Positions 32,228-42,051 of a stretch of 64,000 bases of DNA are shown piece after piece (within the stretch, counting starts at the first letter, position 1; every line of letters begins with the position of its first letter). The position numbers were made by a program, and so were the translations under genes. The stretch covers positions 21,779,604 through 21,843,603 of the forward strand of contig CM051015.1 of NCBI GenBank assembly GCA_027704905.1, in the 5' to 3' direction. The DNA is from Muraenolepis orangiensis. Taxonomy: Eukaryota > Chordata > Actinopteri > Gadiformes > Muraenolepididae. The notes beneath the pieces were generated by a model. That model was not told the DNA's origin. It made no database searches and saw nothing but the letters and a program-made list of their open reading frames with translations.

Positions 32228-35200
32228 TCATTCTCTCTCCTGGCTGCCGGTAAAGTATTGTGAGTACGTACTGGTGTACATCGTCTGGTTGTCCACCCTG
32301 ACTACATTCCTGAGGTTCTGCCAGAACCAGGGCTCTGCAGCAGCGGTCCTGGGCCACTCCACAATACTCTCCCCGCACAACCTCCTCCTCAGACGCAGGA
32401 AGTGAGAGTGCTGCAGCGCCGGCTCCAACATCAGCACCAGGATCACGTCCAGGTTCTCGTCCAGCAGCCGCTGGTGGGCCAGGTACATGGCCAGCCGGAA
32501 GACCCCCGTCTTGGCGTAGGCTTGGGTCAGCACAAACAGGGTTTTGCGGCTGCAGCGAATGCTGTGGGTGAGGTTGTCGATCAACGGGGTCCCCGGTGGC
32601 CAGTCCCGCTCCTCCAGACACAGGGGCAACGCCTTGTCCCCCTCATCCTCCAGCTTCACCCGCAGCTTCTCCAGCACCCACTCCGAGACCCAGGGGTCTT
32701 TGGTGTCATAGGTCACGAAGACGTCGTACACGCTGCCCGGCGAGGCCGAGGAACCGTAGCCCTTCCATTTGGCTTTCAGGTAGTGCAGGACGTAAGAGGC
32801 GTCCCAGTAGAAGATGTGAGCCACCGTGGCCATTGATGTGGTGACAATGATGAAAGTACTTGTGAGAATGGAGATGAGCAACGCCAGCGTGTCGTTCACA
32901 CACTGGTCAAAGTCAAACAGAATCATAACCTGAGGCTTGCTGTTTACTGATGTATAGCAATGCACATAAGTTGCCAGCCCTGGGATCGTGACATTACTGT
33001 CTTCAATCCACAGAATAAAATCCAGTGCATCACATGAACATTGAAATGGGTTATTATGTAAAGACAGGGTTTCAAGGTTATTATAAGGTTGTGTTAGGAA
33101 GGTGGTCTGGTTGATAACAGCCAGCTTGTTGTCATTCAGGAAGAGGATCTTAAGGCTTGGAGCATCCTCTAAAAATCCATTTGAGAGTTGTGCAATTTGA
33201 TTATGAGCCAGATTGAGAAGTTTTAAAGAACGGGAGATAAAAGTTTTTACAACGGCTAACTCGTTATAACTTAGATCTAGGATCTCGAGTTGATTGAAAT
33301 GCTCTAGTTTAGTCAAATTAAAATCAGAGAGTTTGTTGTGACTTATGACCAACAATGTGAGGTTACGTGGTAGGAAACTAAACACCTGATCAGGAATTAC
33401 AGAAATGTCATTGGAAGATATATCTAGTATTTTCAAATTAGTAAGCTCAGTGAACAGATTGATGTATGAGTCATCTTTCCAAAGAGTTCCAAGCTGATTG
33501 TATCCAAATCGAAGCTCACTTAATGAGTCACTCTGTATGCTTTTAGAAGTTAAAGCAGAAATACAATTATTACTCATATTTAATACCCTTAGAACAGGCA
33601 GATTTTTAACAAATGCTAAATTAAGTGTCACCCCAAAGGCTCTAAAGTAGTGGTCGTTGTAACTAATGTCCAGAACCTCTAGCTTCTGTAACTCCTGGAA
33701 TGCATTGCCATAGGCCAGATCAATTTTATTATATGACAGATCCAGATATGTCAGATTAGGCAAAGATGAGAATTCTGTCCCATTTAAGGCAGATGAAAAC
33801 CCATTTCTTGACAAGTTAAGGCATGAGATGTTATCATAGCCTACAAATTGCTCTGGAGTAATGAAGAACAGATTATTTGAGCTAAGACTTAGCACACGAC
33901 CTGCCATCCTGCACTCTTTCTTTACTAATAGGCTAAGATCCCCTCTGCGATCCATCAGGTGTGATGAAGACATCAAGTTGGATTTAATGTTTTCCTCTCG
34001 GCTCGGTAGATTAGGAATTACTGAAATGGGATACAGTCTGTTCTCTGATAAGTATATGACTTCTAATTTTTGTAATTCTTTGAACACACTGGAGTTAGAA
34101 TGAACAATAAAGTTAGTACCCAGATTTAGCACGGAAAGATGTTTGAGCATAGCAAGAGGTTTGAAAGTATCCAAATGAATTTCTCTGAAAACTAAACCAG
34201 CCAAATGCAAAACTTGAAGTGACTTAAGCTTTGAGAAATTGCTGGACAGCTTAATGGTAGTAGGGTACAAGTAGTGTTCATAATTGTACGAAAGATGTAA
34301 ATGTAGTAATTGTGGAAGATAACATAAACACTTCAGCTCACCCTGAATGGCATTAAACAATAAATTGAACGATAGCCGGAGCTGCTGAAGATTTGTGAGA
34401 TTTTCAAACCAAGAATCCTTAATTTCCGTGAGGGAGTTGCCTGCTAAGTTTAACACACGTAGTTGTGTAAGCTTAGTAAATGCGTTGGGATGGATTCCAA
34501 GAGAAATATTAGGGCACGGTACACAGGGATATGGAGCATTACTGCATCTTGGGCAGTTTCCCTCTAAACTCAGTGTTGTTAAGTTAGAGAGCTCTTTAAA
34601 GTCGTCTTCAAAAATGTAATGAATTTGGTTGTTGCCAAGTATTAGTTTTGTTAGAGACGATGGTAGTCCCTTTGGGACAGAAGTTAAATTGTTCAAGGAC
34701 AGTCCCAGAACCTTCAGCTTGGTCAAAACTGCAAAGCTGTCATCTGAAATATTCACAGGCTTCCCACACTTATTGCCAAAATGGCAGTTTCTGTCCAAGT
34801 ATAGATGTGTCACATTTTTAAGACCAGAAAAGCTGTCTTTATGGAGCACCAATATCTTGTTTGTGTTCAACAAAATTCTTGTCAGATTGAGAGGAAGATT
34901 TCTGGGGATTTGAGTCAAACGATTGCTGCTTAAATCCAGTTCAGACAGCTTTGGTAGATTTTTGAAAGCATCCGCAGCAATGTCATCATCTTTCAGCCCT
35001 TCTTGTTTTGCCTGGTGAAGATTAAGTCCAGCCAGATCTTCCAGATGAGAAAATGCATCCACTGGTATATTCAGAATGGTGTTGTTTGATAAATCAACCT
35101 GAGTGGCATTGCTGGTTATCCCGTCAGGTACTGTTTTTAGTTGTCTCCCCTTACAGTCAAACGATATGACCTCTTTTGAGACTTTGACATCACATGGAAA

Positions 35201-35368
35201 CTTCCGTGACATCCAATTTGGACTGGGGTGGCACACAGCAGGACGGATCCCTTGATGTAAAAACAGAAAACCTAGTAGACCTACAAGGTATGACCAGTAG
35301 ATGGAGGTAATCTGTAGATAACATACAACACAACATATGTCAGTTAAATTAAGGTATCTCCGAATCAT
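32228..35368 (-). CDS. tlr8: Toll-like receptor 8, copy 4 (complete open main exon)
   Basis: 1046 codons from the ATG at 35368, or main exon 35311-32228 if the acceptor is used. The domain order is the same as copy 2: signal peptide, LRR N-cap, LRRs, Z-loop (SNLPSREENIKSNL), C-cap, TM and TIR with LEERDWPPGTPL. The TIR is nearly identical to copy 2, while the middle LRRs differ (for example LKCLCYLPQLLHLHLSYNY against LKCLSYLPNLQHLDISFNY). They match copy 7 in that stretch, so copies 4 and 7 share an ectodomain type. No stop or frameshift. The ATG/donor exon is deleted upstream (about 36340), as for copy 2, and a 180-bp repeat is inserted 13 bp upstream of the in-frame ATG. Confidence 0.9.
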   Translation of the reverse strand: MIRRYLNLTDICCVVCYLQITSIYWSYLVGLLGFLFLHQGIRPAVCHPSPNWMSRKFPCDVKVSKEVISFDCKGRQLKTVPDGITSNATQVDLSNNTILNIPVDAFSHLEDLAGLNLHQAKQEGLKDDDIAADAFKNLPKLSELDLSSNRLTQIPRNLPLNLTRILLNTNKILVLHKDSFSGLKNVTHLYLDRNCHFGNKCGKPVNISDDSFAVLTKLKVLGLSLNNLTSVPKGLPSSLTKLILGNNQIHYIFEDDFKELSNLTTLSLEGNCPRCSNAPYPCVPCPNISLGIHPNAFTKLTQLRVLNLAGNSLTEIKDSWFENLTNLQQLRLSFNLLFNAIQGELKCLCYLPQLLHLHLSYNYEHYLYPTTIKLSSNFSKLKSLQVLHLAGLVFREIHLDTFKPLAMLKHLSVLNLGTNFIVHSNSSVFKELQKLEVIYLSENRLYPISVIPNLPSREENIKSNLMSSSHLMDRRGDLSLLVKKECRMAGRVLSLSSNNLFFITPEQFVGYDNISCLNLSRNGFSSALNGTEFSSLPNLTYLDLSYNKIDLAYGNAFQELQKLEVLDISYNDHYFRAFGVTLNLAFVKNLPVLRVLNMSNNCISALTSKSIQSDSLSELRFGYNQLGTLWKDDSYINLFTELTNLKILDISSNDISVIPDQVFSFLPRNLTLLVISHNKLSDFNLTKLEHFNQLEILDLSYNELAVVKTFISRSLKLLNLAHNQIAQLSNGFLEDAPSLKILFLNDNKLAVINQTTFLTQPYNNLETLSLHNNPFQCSCDALDFILWIEDSNVTIPGLATYVHCYTSVNSKPQVMILFDFDQCVNDTLALLISILTSTFIIVTTSMATVAHIFYWDASYVLHYLKAKWKGYGSSASPGSVYDVFVTYDTKDPWVSEWVLEKLRVKLEDEGDKALPLCLEERDWPPGTPLIDNLTHSIRCSRKTLFVLTQAYAKTGVFRLAMYLAHQRLLDENLDVILVLMLEPALQHSHFLRLRRRLCGESIVEWPRTAAAEPWFWQNLRNVVRVDNQTMYTSTYSQYFTGSQERE

Positions 35369-35380
35369 TTTCAACAATAT

Positions 35381-35560
35381 CCAACAAATCGTGAGGATTG
35401 AATCCTCTTTATTGGTCACATCCATGTAAACATACAGTGAAATGTGTTCTCCGCATTTAACCCATCCTAGTATTAGGAGCAGTGGGCAGCAATTTATATA
35501 TCCAGTGCCCGGGGTTGTGAGGCGACCGCTGTACCTCCTGAGCTATACTGCCGCCCTTTA
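35381..35560. mobile_element. Interspersed repeat insertion upstream of copy 4
   Basis: Block from CCAACAAATCGTGAGG through GCATTTAACCCATCCTAGTA, GGAGCAGTGGGCAG and GTGAGGCGACCGCTGTACCT. It is absent from copies 1, 2 and 8 at the same site but present upstream of copy 7 (46985-47160). A partial copy lies at 53190-53270. The element class is unclear to me. Confidence 0.7.
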
Positions 35561-35563
35561 GGT

Positions 35564-35566
<3 letters not shown>

Positions 35567-35627
<61 letters not shown>

Positions 35628-35632
35628 CTGTA

Positions 35633-35673
<41 letters not shown>

Positions 35674-35750
35674 TTTTATATATATAATATACTGGAAATA
35701 TAACACTGTATATTTTTATATATATATACTGTATATTTACATATATGTAT
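35567..35750. repeat. (AC)n/(TA)n microsatellite upstream of copy 4
   Basis: CA run to 35621, then long TATATA tracts. Confidence 0.95.
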
Positions 35751-35759
35751 ATGTTATAT

Positions 35760-36640
35760 ATTGAGACAATACAAATGGATGAAGAGAATTTCCGATGATT
35801 TTTTCTAATTTTAATTTAGCACTGGTTCTCAACTTGGGGGTCGTGACCATGGTTGTCAACTTTTTATTTAGAATTTTTTAATTCATGATTTTCTTTGGAG
35901 TGATTTTTACATGTCAACTCCAGAAAGATTGATATCATGTACTCAATTAATATACATTGATTCTCCATTCCATGTACCAGTGTGTTTGAAGGGAGGGGGT
36001 TTGTGAGTCCCAACCCTATATTTTCCTTTGGGCGGGGGGAGTTGAGGCTCCAAAAGCTAAAGAACCGCTGATGTGTAGCGCAATGTTAATTCAATTGATA
36101 CAATTATGACAATACTATATTAAAAATATATAATTTCAAAAAGAATGACCGATATTCACAAAATAATGGAGTTTAAGTTGAATTCATGAAAACAAGTTAT
36201 TGTAATTTCACAAAAAATTCAAATAAACCGTTTAACACAACATATAATGCACCTATAAGAAAATAAGAAAATAGAGAAAGAAATTAAAAATTAAAAATGA
36301 CAATTTTGTCTAAGTGATTGCAGATGACAAGTTATTTAGAAAAAGTTATTTGTGCATGTGGTGGACCCGCAAGATATAATTAGTAACAATAAAAACGTCA
36401 ATAATTGTAAATTCACAAGCACTTGTGATAACTGTACTGAGGACTATGTCCGCTATTTTTAACAAACAGACCAACTAAACATTCCCTTGTGGGTGAACCG
36501 ACTACGTCGGACTGCAGCGTGCTTCATTAAAATAGAAGCATTCACAAATTAGAGAAGTCCGTTTTTCCACCACTTCCCTATTACGGTACATAGACTGATC
36601 ATGTTTTTGTTAAAAAAAAACATGGAATCCTTCCTGGTTT
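35760..36640 (-). other. Unit intergenic/intron region upstream of copy 4, ATG exon deleted
   Basis: Collinear with the copy 1 upstream region. At 36335-36355 the sequence TTTAGAAAAAGTTATTTGTG lacks the ATG and GTGAGT donor, exactly as upstream of copy 2, so both copies inherited one event. The CCGACTACGTCGG block is kept (about 36497). Confidence 0.75.
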
Positions 36641-36861
36641 GTAATGAAAAAGCTGATTTGATGTATTCCATTTTATATATATTTTTATAAATAATGTTGC
36701 CTTCAAAGTGTCTCCCTGAACATATCATGAATATGTACATTTGTGTAATATTTTTGTATTTTTTTTTATTCTTGTAATTCTGAGTGCATCTTTGGAGGTG
36801 GCTGTAACATTTCACTGTACATTGTACACCGTACCTTATACATGTGACAAATGAACGAAAT

Positions 36862-37066
36862 CTGATCTGATCTGAGATCACCGTACTGCTTGCTACTCTC
36901 TGTAGAAAGCACGCTTCTAAGGCCAATCCAAAAGTAAGGCTGAGCCTGAGGATTAGTCGGCCACTCCATGACAGAACGCCTGTACAGTCTCTTCCTGAGT
37001 CTCAGGTACTTTGAGTAACACACCGCCTTCTCCAGAAAGATCAGCACAATGACATCGTTCTTCTCA
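36862..37066 (-). pseudogene. tlr7: TLR7-type TIR remnant, C-terminal half (unit 5)
   Basis: Encodes NDVIVLIFLEK through WPTNPQAQPYFWIGLRSV. Nearly the same as unit 3, with one F-to-I change. Confidence 0.8.
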
Positions 37067-37205
37067 AGATACAAGATACAAGATTTTCTATTGGCCATTT
37101 GCAACAAGTAAAACGGAACGCTCCCCATTCCCTCCCGCAGTATGAATTTCTAAACAATACTATAAAAATACTATTCATGATAAAAATAAGAAGAAGAACC
37201 GAAAG
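37067..37205 (-). mobile_element. LINE 3' tail at the unit 5 junction
   Basis: The same tail and the same fusion to TLR8 sequence as 31083-31215. Confidence 0.8.
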
Positions 37206-37207
37206 GT

Positions 37208-38090
37208 GACTGGATTAGGACAGCTTAATGGTGCTAGGGTACAAGTAGTGTTCAAAATTGAACGAAATATCAAAATGTTGTAATTTTGAAAGACAACTTA
37301 AACACTTCAGCTCACCCTGAATGGCATTAAGCAATACATTGAACGATAGCCGGAGCTCCCTAAGACTTTTGAGATTTTCAAACCAAGTTAAGTTAAGTTC
37401 CGTGAGGGAGTTGCCTGCTAAGTTTAACTCACGTAGTCGTGTAAGCTTAGTAAATGCGTTAGGATGGATTCCAAGAGAAATATTAGGGCACGGTACACAG
37501 GGATATGGAGCATTTCTACATCTTGGGCAGTTTCCATGTATACTCAGTGTTTTTAAGTTAGAGAGCTCTTTAAAGTCGTCTTCAAAAATGTATTGAATTT
37601 GGTTGTCATTAAGTATTAGTTTTGTTAGAGACGTTGGTAGTCCCTTTGGGACAGAAGTTAAATTGTTCAAGGACAGTCCCACAACCTTCAGCTTGGTCAA
37701 AACTGCAAAGCTGTCATCTGAATTATTCACAGGCTTCCCACACATATTGCTCAAATGGCTTTTTCCGTCCAAGTTTAGATATGTCATATTTTTAAGACCA
37801 GAAAAGCTGTTTTTATCGAGCACCAAGATTTTATTTTTCTTTAACAAAATTGTTGTCAGATTGAGAGGAAGATTTCTGGGGATTTGAGTCAAACGATTGC
37901 TGCTTAAATCCAGTTTACGCAGCTTAGTTAGATTTTTGAAAGCATCCGCAGCAATGTCATCATCTTTCAGCCCTTCTCGTTTTGCCCGGTGAAGATTAAG
38001 TCCAGCCAGATCTTCCAGATGAGAAAATGCATCCACTGGTATATTCAGAATGGTGTTGTTTGATAAATCAACCTGAGTGGCATTGCTGGT
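37208..38090 (-). pseudogene. tlr8: TLR8 copy 5: ectodomain fragment
   Basis: About 290 codons from NATQVDLSNNT through the Cys-rich insertion (RCRNAPYPCVPC) to STIKLS, then the same 3' junction as copy 3. The 5' end breaks at 38090, where TLR8 codons pass directly into upstream-region sequence (GTGTGTTTGAAGGCAGGGGG). Signal peptide, C-terminal LRRs, TM and TIR are absent. Confidence 0.85.
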
Positions 38091-38769
38091 GTGTTTGAAG
38101 GCAGGGGGTTTGTGAGTCCCAACCCTATATTTTCTCTTTTTTTTTGGGGGGGGGGGGGGGTTTAAGTTTAATTTATGAAAACAAGTTTTTGTAATTTTAG
38201 AAAAGATTCAAATAAACAGTTTAACACAACATATAATGCACCTATAGGAAAATAAGAAAATTACAAATTTAGTCTAAGTGATTGCAGATGACAAGTTATT
38301 TAGAAAATGAATTTTTGATGAACTCACCATTGTGCATGTGGTGGACCCGCAATATATAATTAGTAACAAGAAAAATGTCAATAACTGTACTGAGGACTAT
38401 GTCCTCTATTTTTAACAAACAGACAAACTAAACATTCCCTTGTGGGTGAACCGACTACGTCGGACTGCAGCGTGCTTCATTAGAATAGAAGCGTTCACAA
38501 ATTAGAGAAGTCCGTTTTTTTCCCCACTTCCCTATTACGGACTGATCATGTTTTTGTTCAAATAAAATATGGAATCCTTCCTGGTTCCTAATGAGAAAGC
38601 TGATTTGATGAATTACATTTTATATTTGTTTTTATAAATAATGCTGCCATCAAAGTGTCTCCCTGAACATATCATAAATATGTACATTTGTGTAATATCT
38701 TTGTATTTTTTTTAATTCTTGTAATTCTGAGTGCATCTTTGGAGGTGGCTGTAACATTTCACTGTACAT
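38091..38769 (-). other. Unit upstream region retaining the ATG exon (38328-38330)
   Basis: Sequence homologous to 24960-25800, with a G-run at 38146-38160 and a deletion around 24990-25130. The ATG|GTGAGTTC exon is present at 38328-38330 but its downstream gene is the truncated copy 5. The conserved CCGACTACGTCGG block is at about 38451. Confidence 0.7.
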
Positions 38770-39131
38770 TGTTATTACGTTACCATCAACAATTAGACGG
38801 CTCAATGTCTGGTCAATGCAACATAATAAGGAGACGGTCGCCAAAGTAATCAACAAAGAGTATTTAATTAATAGTTACCATGGTTGAACAAAGGAAAAAT
38901 AAAGTAACGACAGATAAGAACAAATAACTGCACAGACAGGATCAGCACCAGACAAAGGGGAAGACAGAATACTTATACATGAGGGAATGACGAGACGAGA
39001 CACACCTGGGTTGATTACAAATGGGTACACCTGGAAGGGAAAACAATAAGGACTACAAAACCATGACAGGGAACTACAGCTAGACATGACACATCACACT
39101 AGGAGCGCCTGATCAGGGCACAAACACATAA
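38770..39131 (-). mobile_element. Probable solo LTR (~360 bp)
   Basis: An insertion absent from the other units: flanks CACTGTACATTGT and ATTGTACACCG rejoin into the uninterrupted unit sequence. The ATTGT at both ends is a 5-bp duplication. On the minus strand it starts TGTTATGTGTTTGTGCCCTG and has CCAGGTGTGTCTCG, an LTR-like composition. No internal retroelement region is present. Confidence 0.6.
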
Positions 39132-39147
39132 CAATTGTACACCGTAC

Positions 39148-39490
39148 CTTATACATGTGACAAATGAACCAAATCTGATCTGATCTGAGATCACTGTACT
39201 GCTTGCTACTTGCTACTCTGTAGAAACTCCATGACAGAACTCCATGACAGAACGCCTGTACAGTCTCTTCCTGAGTCTCAGGTACTTTGAGTAACACACC
39301 GCCTTCTCCAGAAAGATCAGCACAATGACATCGTTCTTCTCAAGATACAAGATACAAGATTATTTATTGGCCATTTGCAACAAGTAAAACAGAATACATG
39401 ATAAAAATAAGAAGAAGAATCGTAAGGTGACTGATGGATTATATGTACATTTCTCATCCATGAGCCGTTGGTGGGCCATGAAGAACGCCC
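39148..39490 (-). pseudogene. tlr7: TLR7-type TIR remnant (unit 6), rearranged
   Basis: C-terminal half at 39148-39342 with an internal deletion (the WPTNPQA box is lost and CTCCATGACAGAA is duplicated at 39226-39252). A LINE tail lies at 39343-39450 and only a short N-terminal piece (MAHQRLMDEK region) remains at 39451-39490. That piece is fused directly to TLR8 copy 6 within its TIR. Confidence 0.75.
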
Positions 39491-41515
39491 AACATCAGCA
39501 CCAGGATCACGTCCAGGTTCTCGTCCAGCAGCCGCTGGTGGGCCAGGTACATGGCCAGCCGGAAGACCCCCGTCTTGGCGTAGGCTTGGGTCAGCACAAA
39601 CAGGGTTTTGCGGCTGTAGCGAATGCTCTGGGTGAGGTTGTCGATCAACGGGGTCCCCGGTGGCCAGTCCCGCTCCTCCAGACACAGGGGCAACGCCTTG
39701 TCCCCCTCATCCTCCAGCTTCACCCGCAGCTTCTCCAGCACCCACTCCGAGACCCAGGGGTCTTTGGTGTCATAGGTCACGAAGACGTCGTACACGCTGC
39801 CCGGCGAGGCCGAGGAACCGTAGCCCTTCCATTTGGCTTTCAGGTAGTGCAGGACGTAAGAGGCGTCCCAGTAGAAGATGTGAGCCACCGTGGCCATTGA
39901 TGTGGTGACAATGATGAAGGTACTTGTGAGAATGGAGATGAGCAACGCCAGCGTGTCGTTCACACACTGGTCAAAGTCAAACAGAATCATAACCTGAGGC
40001 TTGCTGTTTACTGATGTATAGCAATCCACATATGTTGCCAGCCCTGGGATCATTGAAATGGGTTTTTATGTAAAGCAGCGTTTCAAGGTTATTATAAGGT
40101 TGTGTTAGGAAGGTGGTCTGGTTGATAACAGCCAGCTTGTTGTCATTCAGGAAGAGGATCTTAAGGCTTGGAGCATCCTCTAAAAATCCATTTGAGAGTT
40201 GTGCAATTTGATTATGAGCCAGATTGAGAAGTTTTAAAGAACGGGAGATAAAAGTTTTTACAACGGCTAACTCGTTATAACTTAGATCTAGGATCTCAAG
40301 TTGATTTAAGTGCTCTAGTTTAGTCAAATAAAAATCAGAGAGTTTGTTGTGACTTATGACCAACAATGTGAGGTTACGTGGTAGGAAACTAAACACCAGA
40401 TCAGGAATTACAAAAATATCATTGGAAGATATATCTATTTTCAAATTAGTAAGCTCAGTGAACAGATTGATGTATGAGTCATCTTTCCAAAGAGTTCCAA
40501 GCTGATTGTATCCAAATCGAAGCTCACTTAATGAGTCACTCTGTATGCTTTTAGAAGTTAAAGCAGAAATACAATTATTACTCATATTTAATACCCTTAG
40601 AACAGGCAGATTTTTAACAAAAGCTAAATTAAGTGTCACCCCAAAGGCTCTAAAGTAGTGGTCGTTGTAACTAATGTCCAGAACCTCTAGCTTCTGTAAC
40701 TCCTGGAATGCACTGCCATAGGCCAGATCAATTTTATTACATGATGATATCCAGATATGTCAGATTAGGCAAAGATGAGAATTCTGTCCCATTTAAGGCA
40801 GATGAAAACCCATTTCTTGACAAGTTAAGGCATGAGATGTTATCATAGCCTTCAAATTGCTCTGGAGTAATGAAGAACAGATTATTTGAGCTAAGACTTA
40901 GCACACAACCTGCCATCCTGCACTCTTTCTTTACGAGTAGGCTAAGATCCCCTCTGCGATCCATCAGGTGTGATGAAGACATCAAGTTGGATTTAATGTT
41001 TTCCTCTTCGGCTCGGTAGATTAGGAATCCACTGAAATGGGATACAGTCTGTTCTCTGTTAAGTATATGACTTCTAATTGTGGTAATTCTTTGAACACAC
41101 TGGAGTTAGAAGCGAACAATGAAGTTAGTACCCAGATTTAGCACAGAAAGATGTTTGAGCATAGCAAGAGGTTTGAAAGTATCCAAATGAATTTCTCTGA
41201 AAACTAAACCAGCAAAATTTAAAACTTGAAGTGACTTAAGCTTTGAGAAATTGCTGGACAGCTTAATGGTAGTAGGGTACAAGTATGTGTTAAAAATTGT
41301 ACGAAAGATGTAAATGTAGTAATTGTGGAAGATAACTTAAACACTTCAGATCACCCTGAATGGCATTAAGCAATAAATTGAACGATAGAGGTAGTAGAAT
41401 AGAGTTAGTAGTAATAGAGTTGCCTGCTAAGTTGAACTCACGTAGTCGTGTAAGCTTAGTAAATGCGTTGGGATGGATTCCAAGAGAAATATTAGGGCAC
41501 GGTACACAGGGATAT
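39481..41515 (-). pseudogene. tlr8: TLR8 copy 6: C-terminal two thirds, many frame breaks
   Basis: Read from 41515 down: LRRs from the Cys-rich insertion (CVPCPN) to the C-cap, TM and TIR, ending early at LDVILVLML, where it is fused (shared CGCCC) to the TLR7 relic, so about 65 TIR residues are lost. Frame breaks include an extra base near 41110, a change near 40740, a one-base loss near 40075 and a ~50-bp deletion at 40052 removing the C-cap Cys cluster. The LRR block at 41380-41420 is also degraded. The N-terminal third is absent: a gypsy element begins at 41516. Confidence 0.9.
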
Positions 41516-42051
41516 TGTCACAAATGCGTGGTTAGGTGGGACCCAGAACGCAGACGGAGACCAGAGAGGGGAGAACAGGGGTTTTATTTGGCACAGAACA
41601 CAAGCGTATGTAACTTCAACGACAGACGATGGATCTGGTACCGGGAGGTCGAGGTGCGTCGTACCGACAGGTAGTAGGCGAACGGATCATTGGGGACAGG
41701 CGATGGTCAGGTTACCGGGAGGTCGAGGTGCGTCGTACCGACAGGTAGATGACGGGCGGAACTCCGGGGAGGGACCGACGAGGGGCTGGAACATCAGACG
41801 GGCGGGCTATCTCTCCGATAGTCCGTAGCAGGGTGATCAGAACCAGGGATGAATGTCACCTGGGGACTGGTAGCATACAGGTTAAACACAGTACGAACGA
41901 GCGACGTCTCTAACTGACGCCGCGGTATAAATAGCCCCCCCAAGTGAGATCATTGGCAATTAGTCACGGTAATGCTTGGCAGGTGTGTTTGTGTGCGCAT
42001 CTAGCGCACGCGGCCTGGCCACGCCCCCTGTCAACCACCGTAACCGTGACA
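41516..42051 (-). repeat. 3' LTR (536 bp) of the recombinant gypsy
   Basis: Plus strand begins TGTCACAAATGCGTGG and ends CCACCGTAACCGTGACA. It is preceded on the coding side by a G-rich polypurine tract. It contains a duplicated GGTACCGGGAGGTCGAGGTG/GTACCGACAGGTAG block. Confidence 0.85.
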
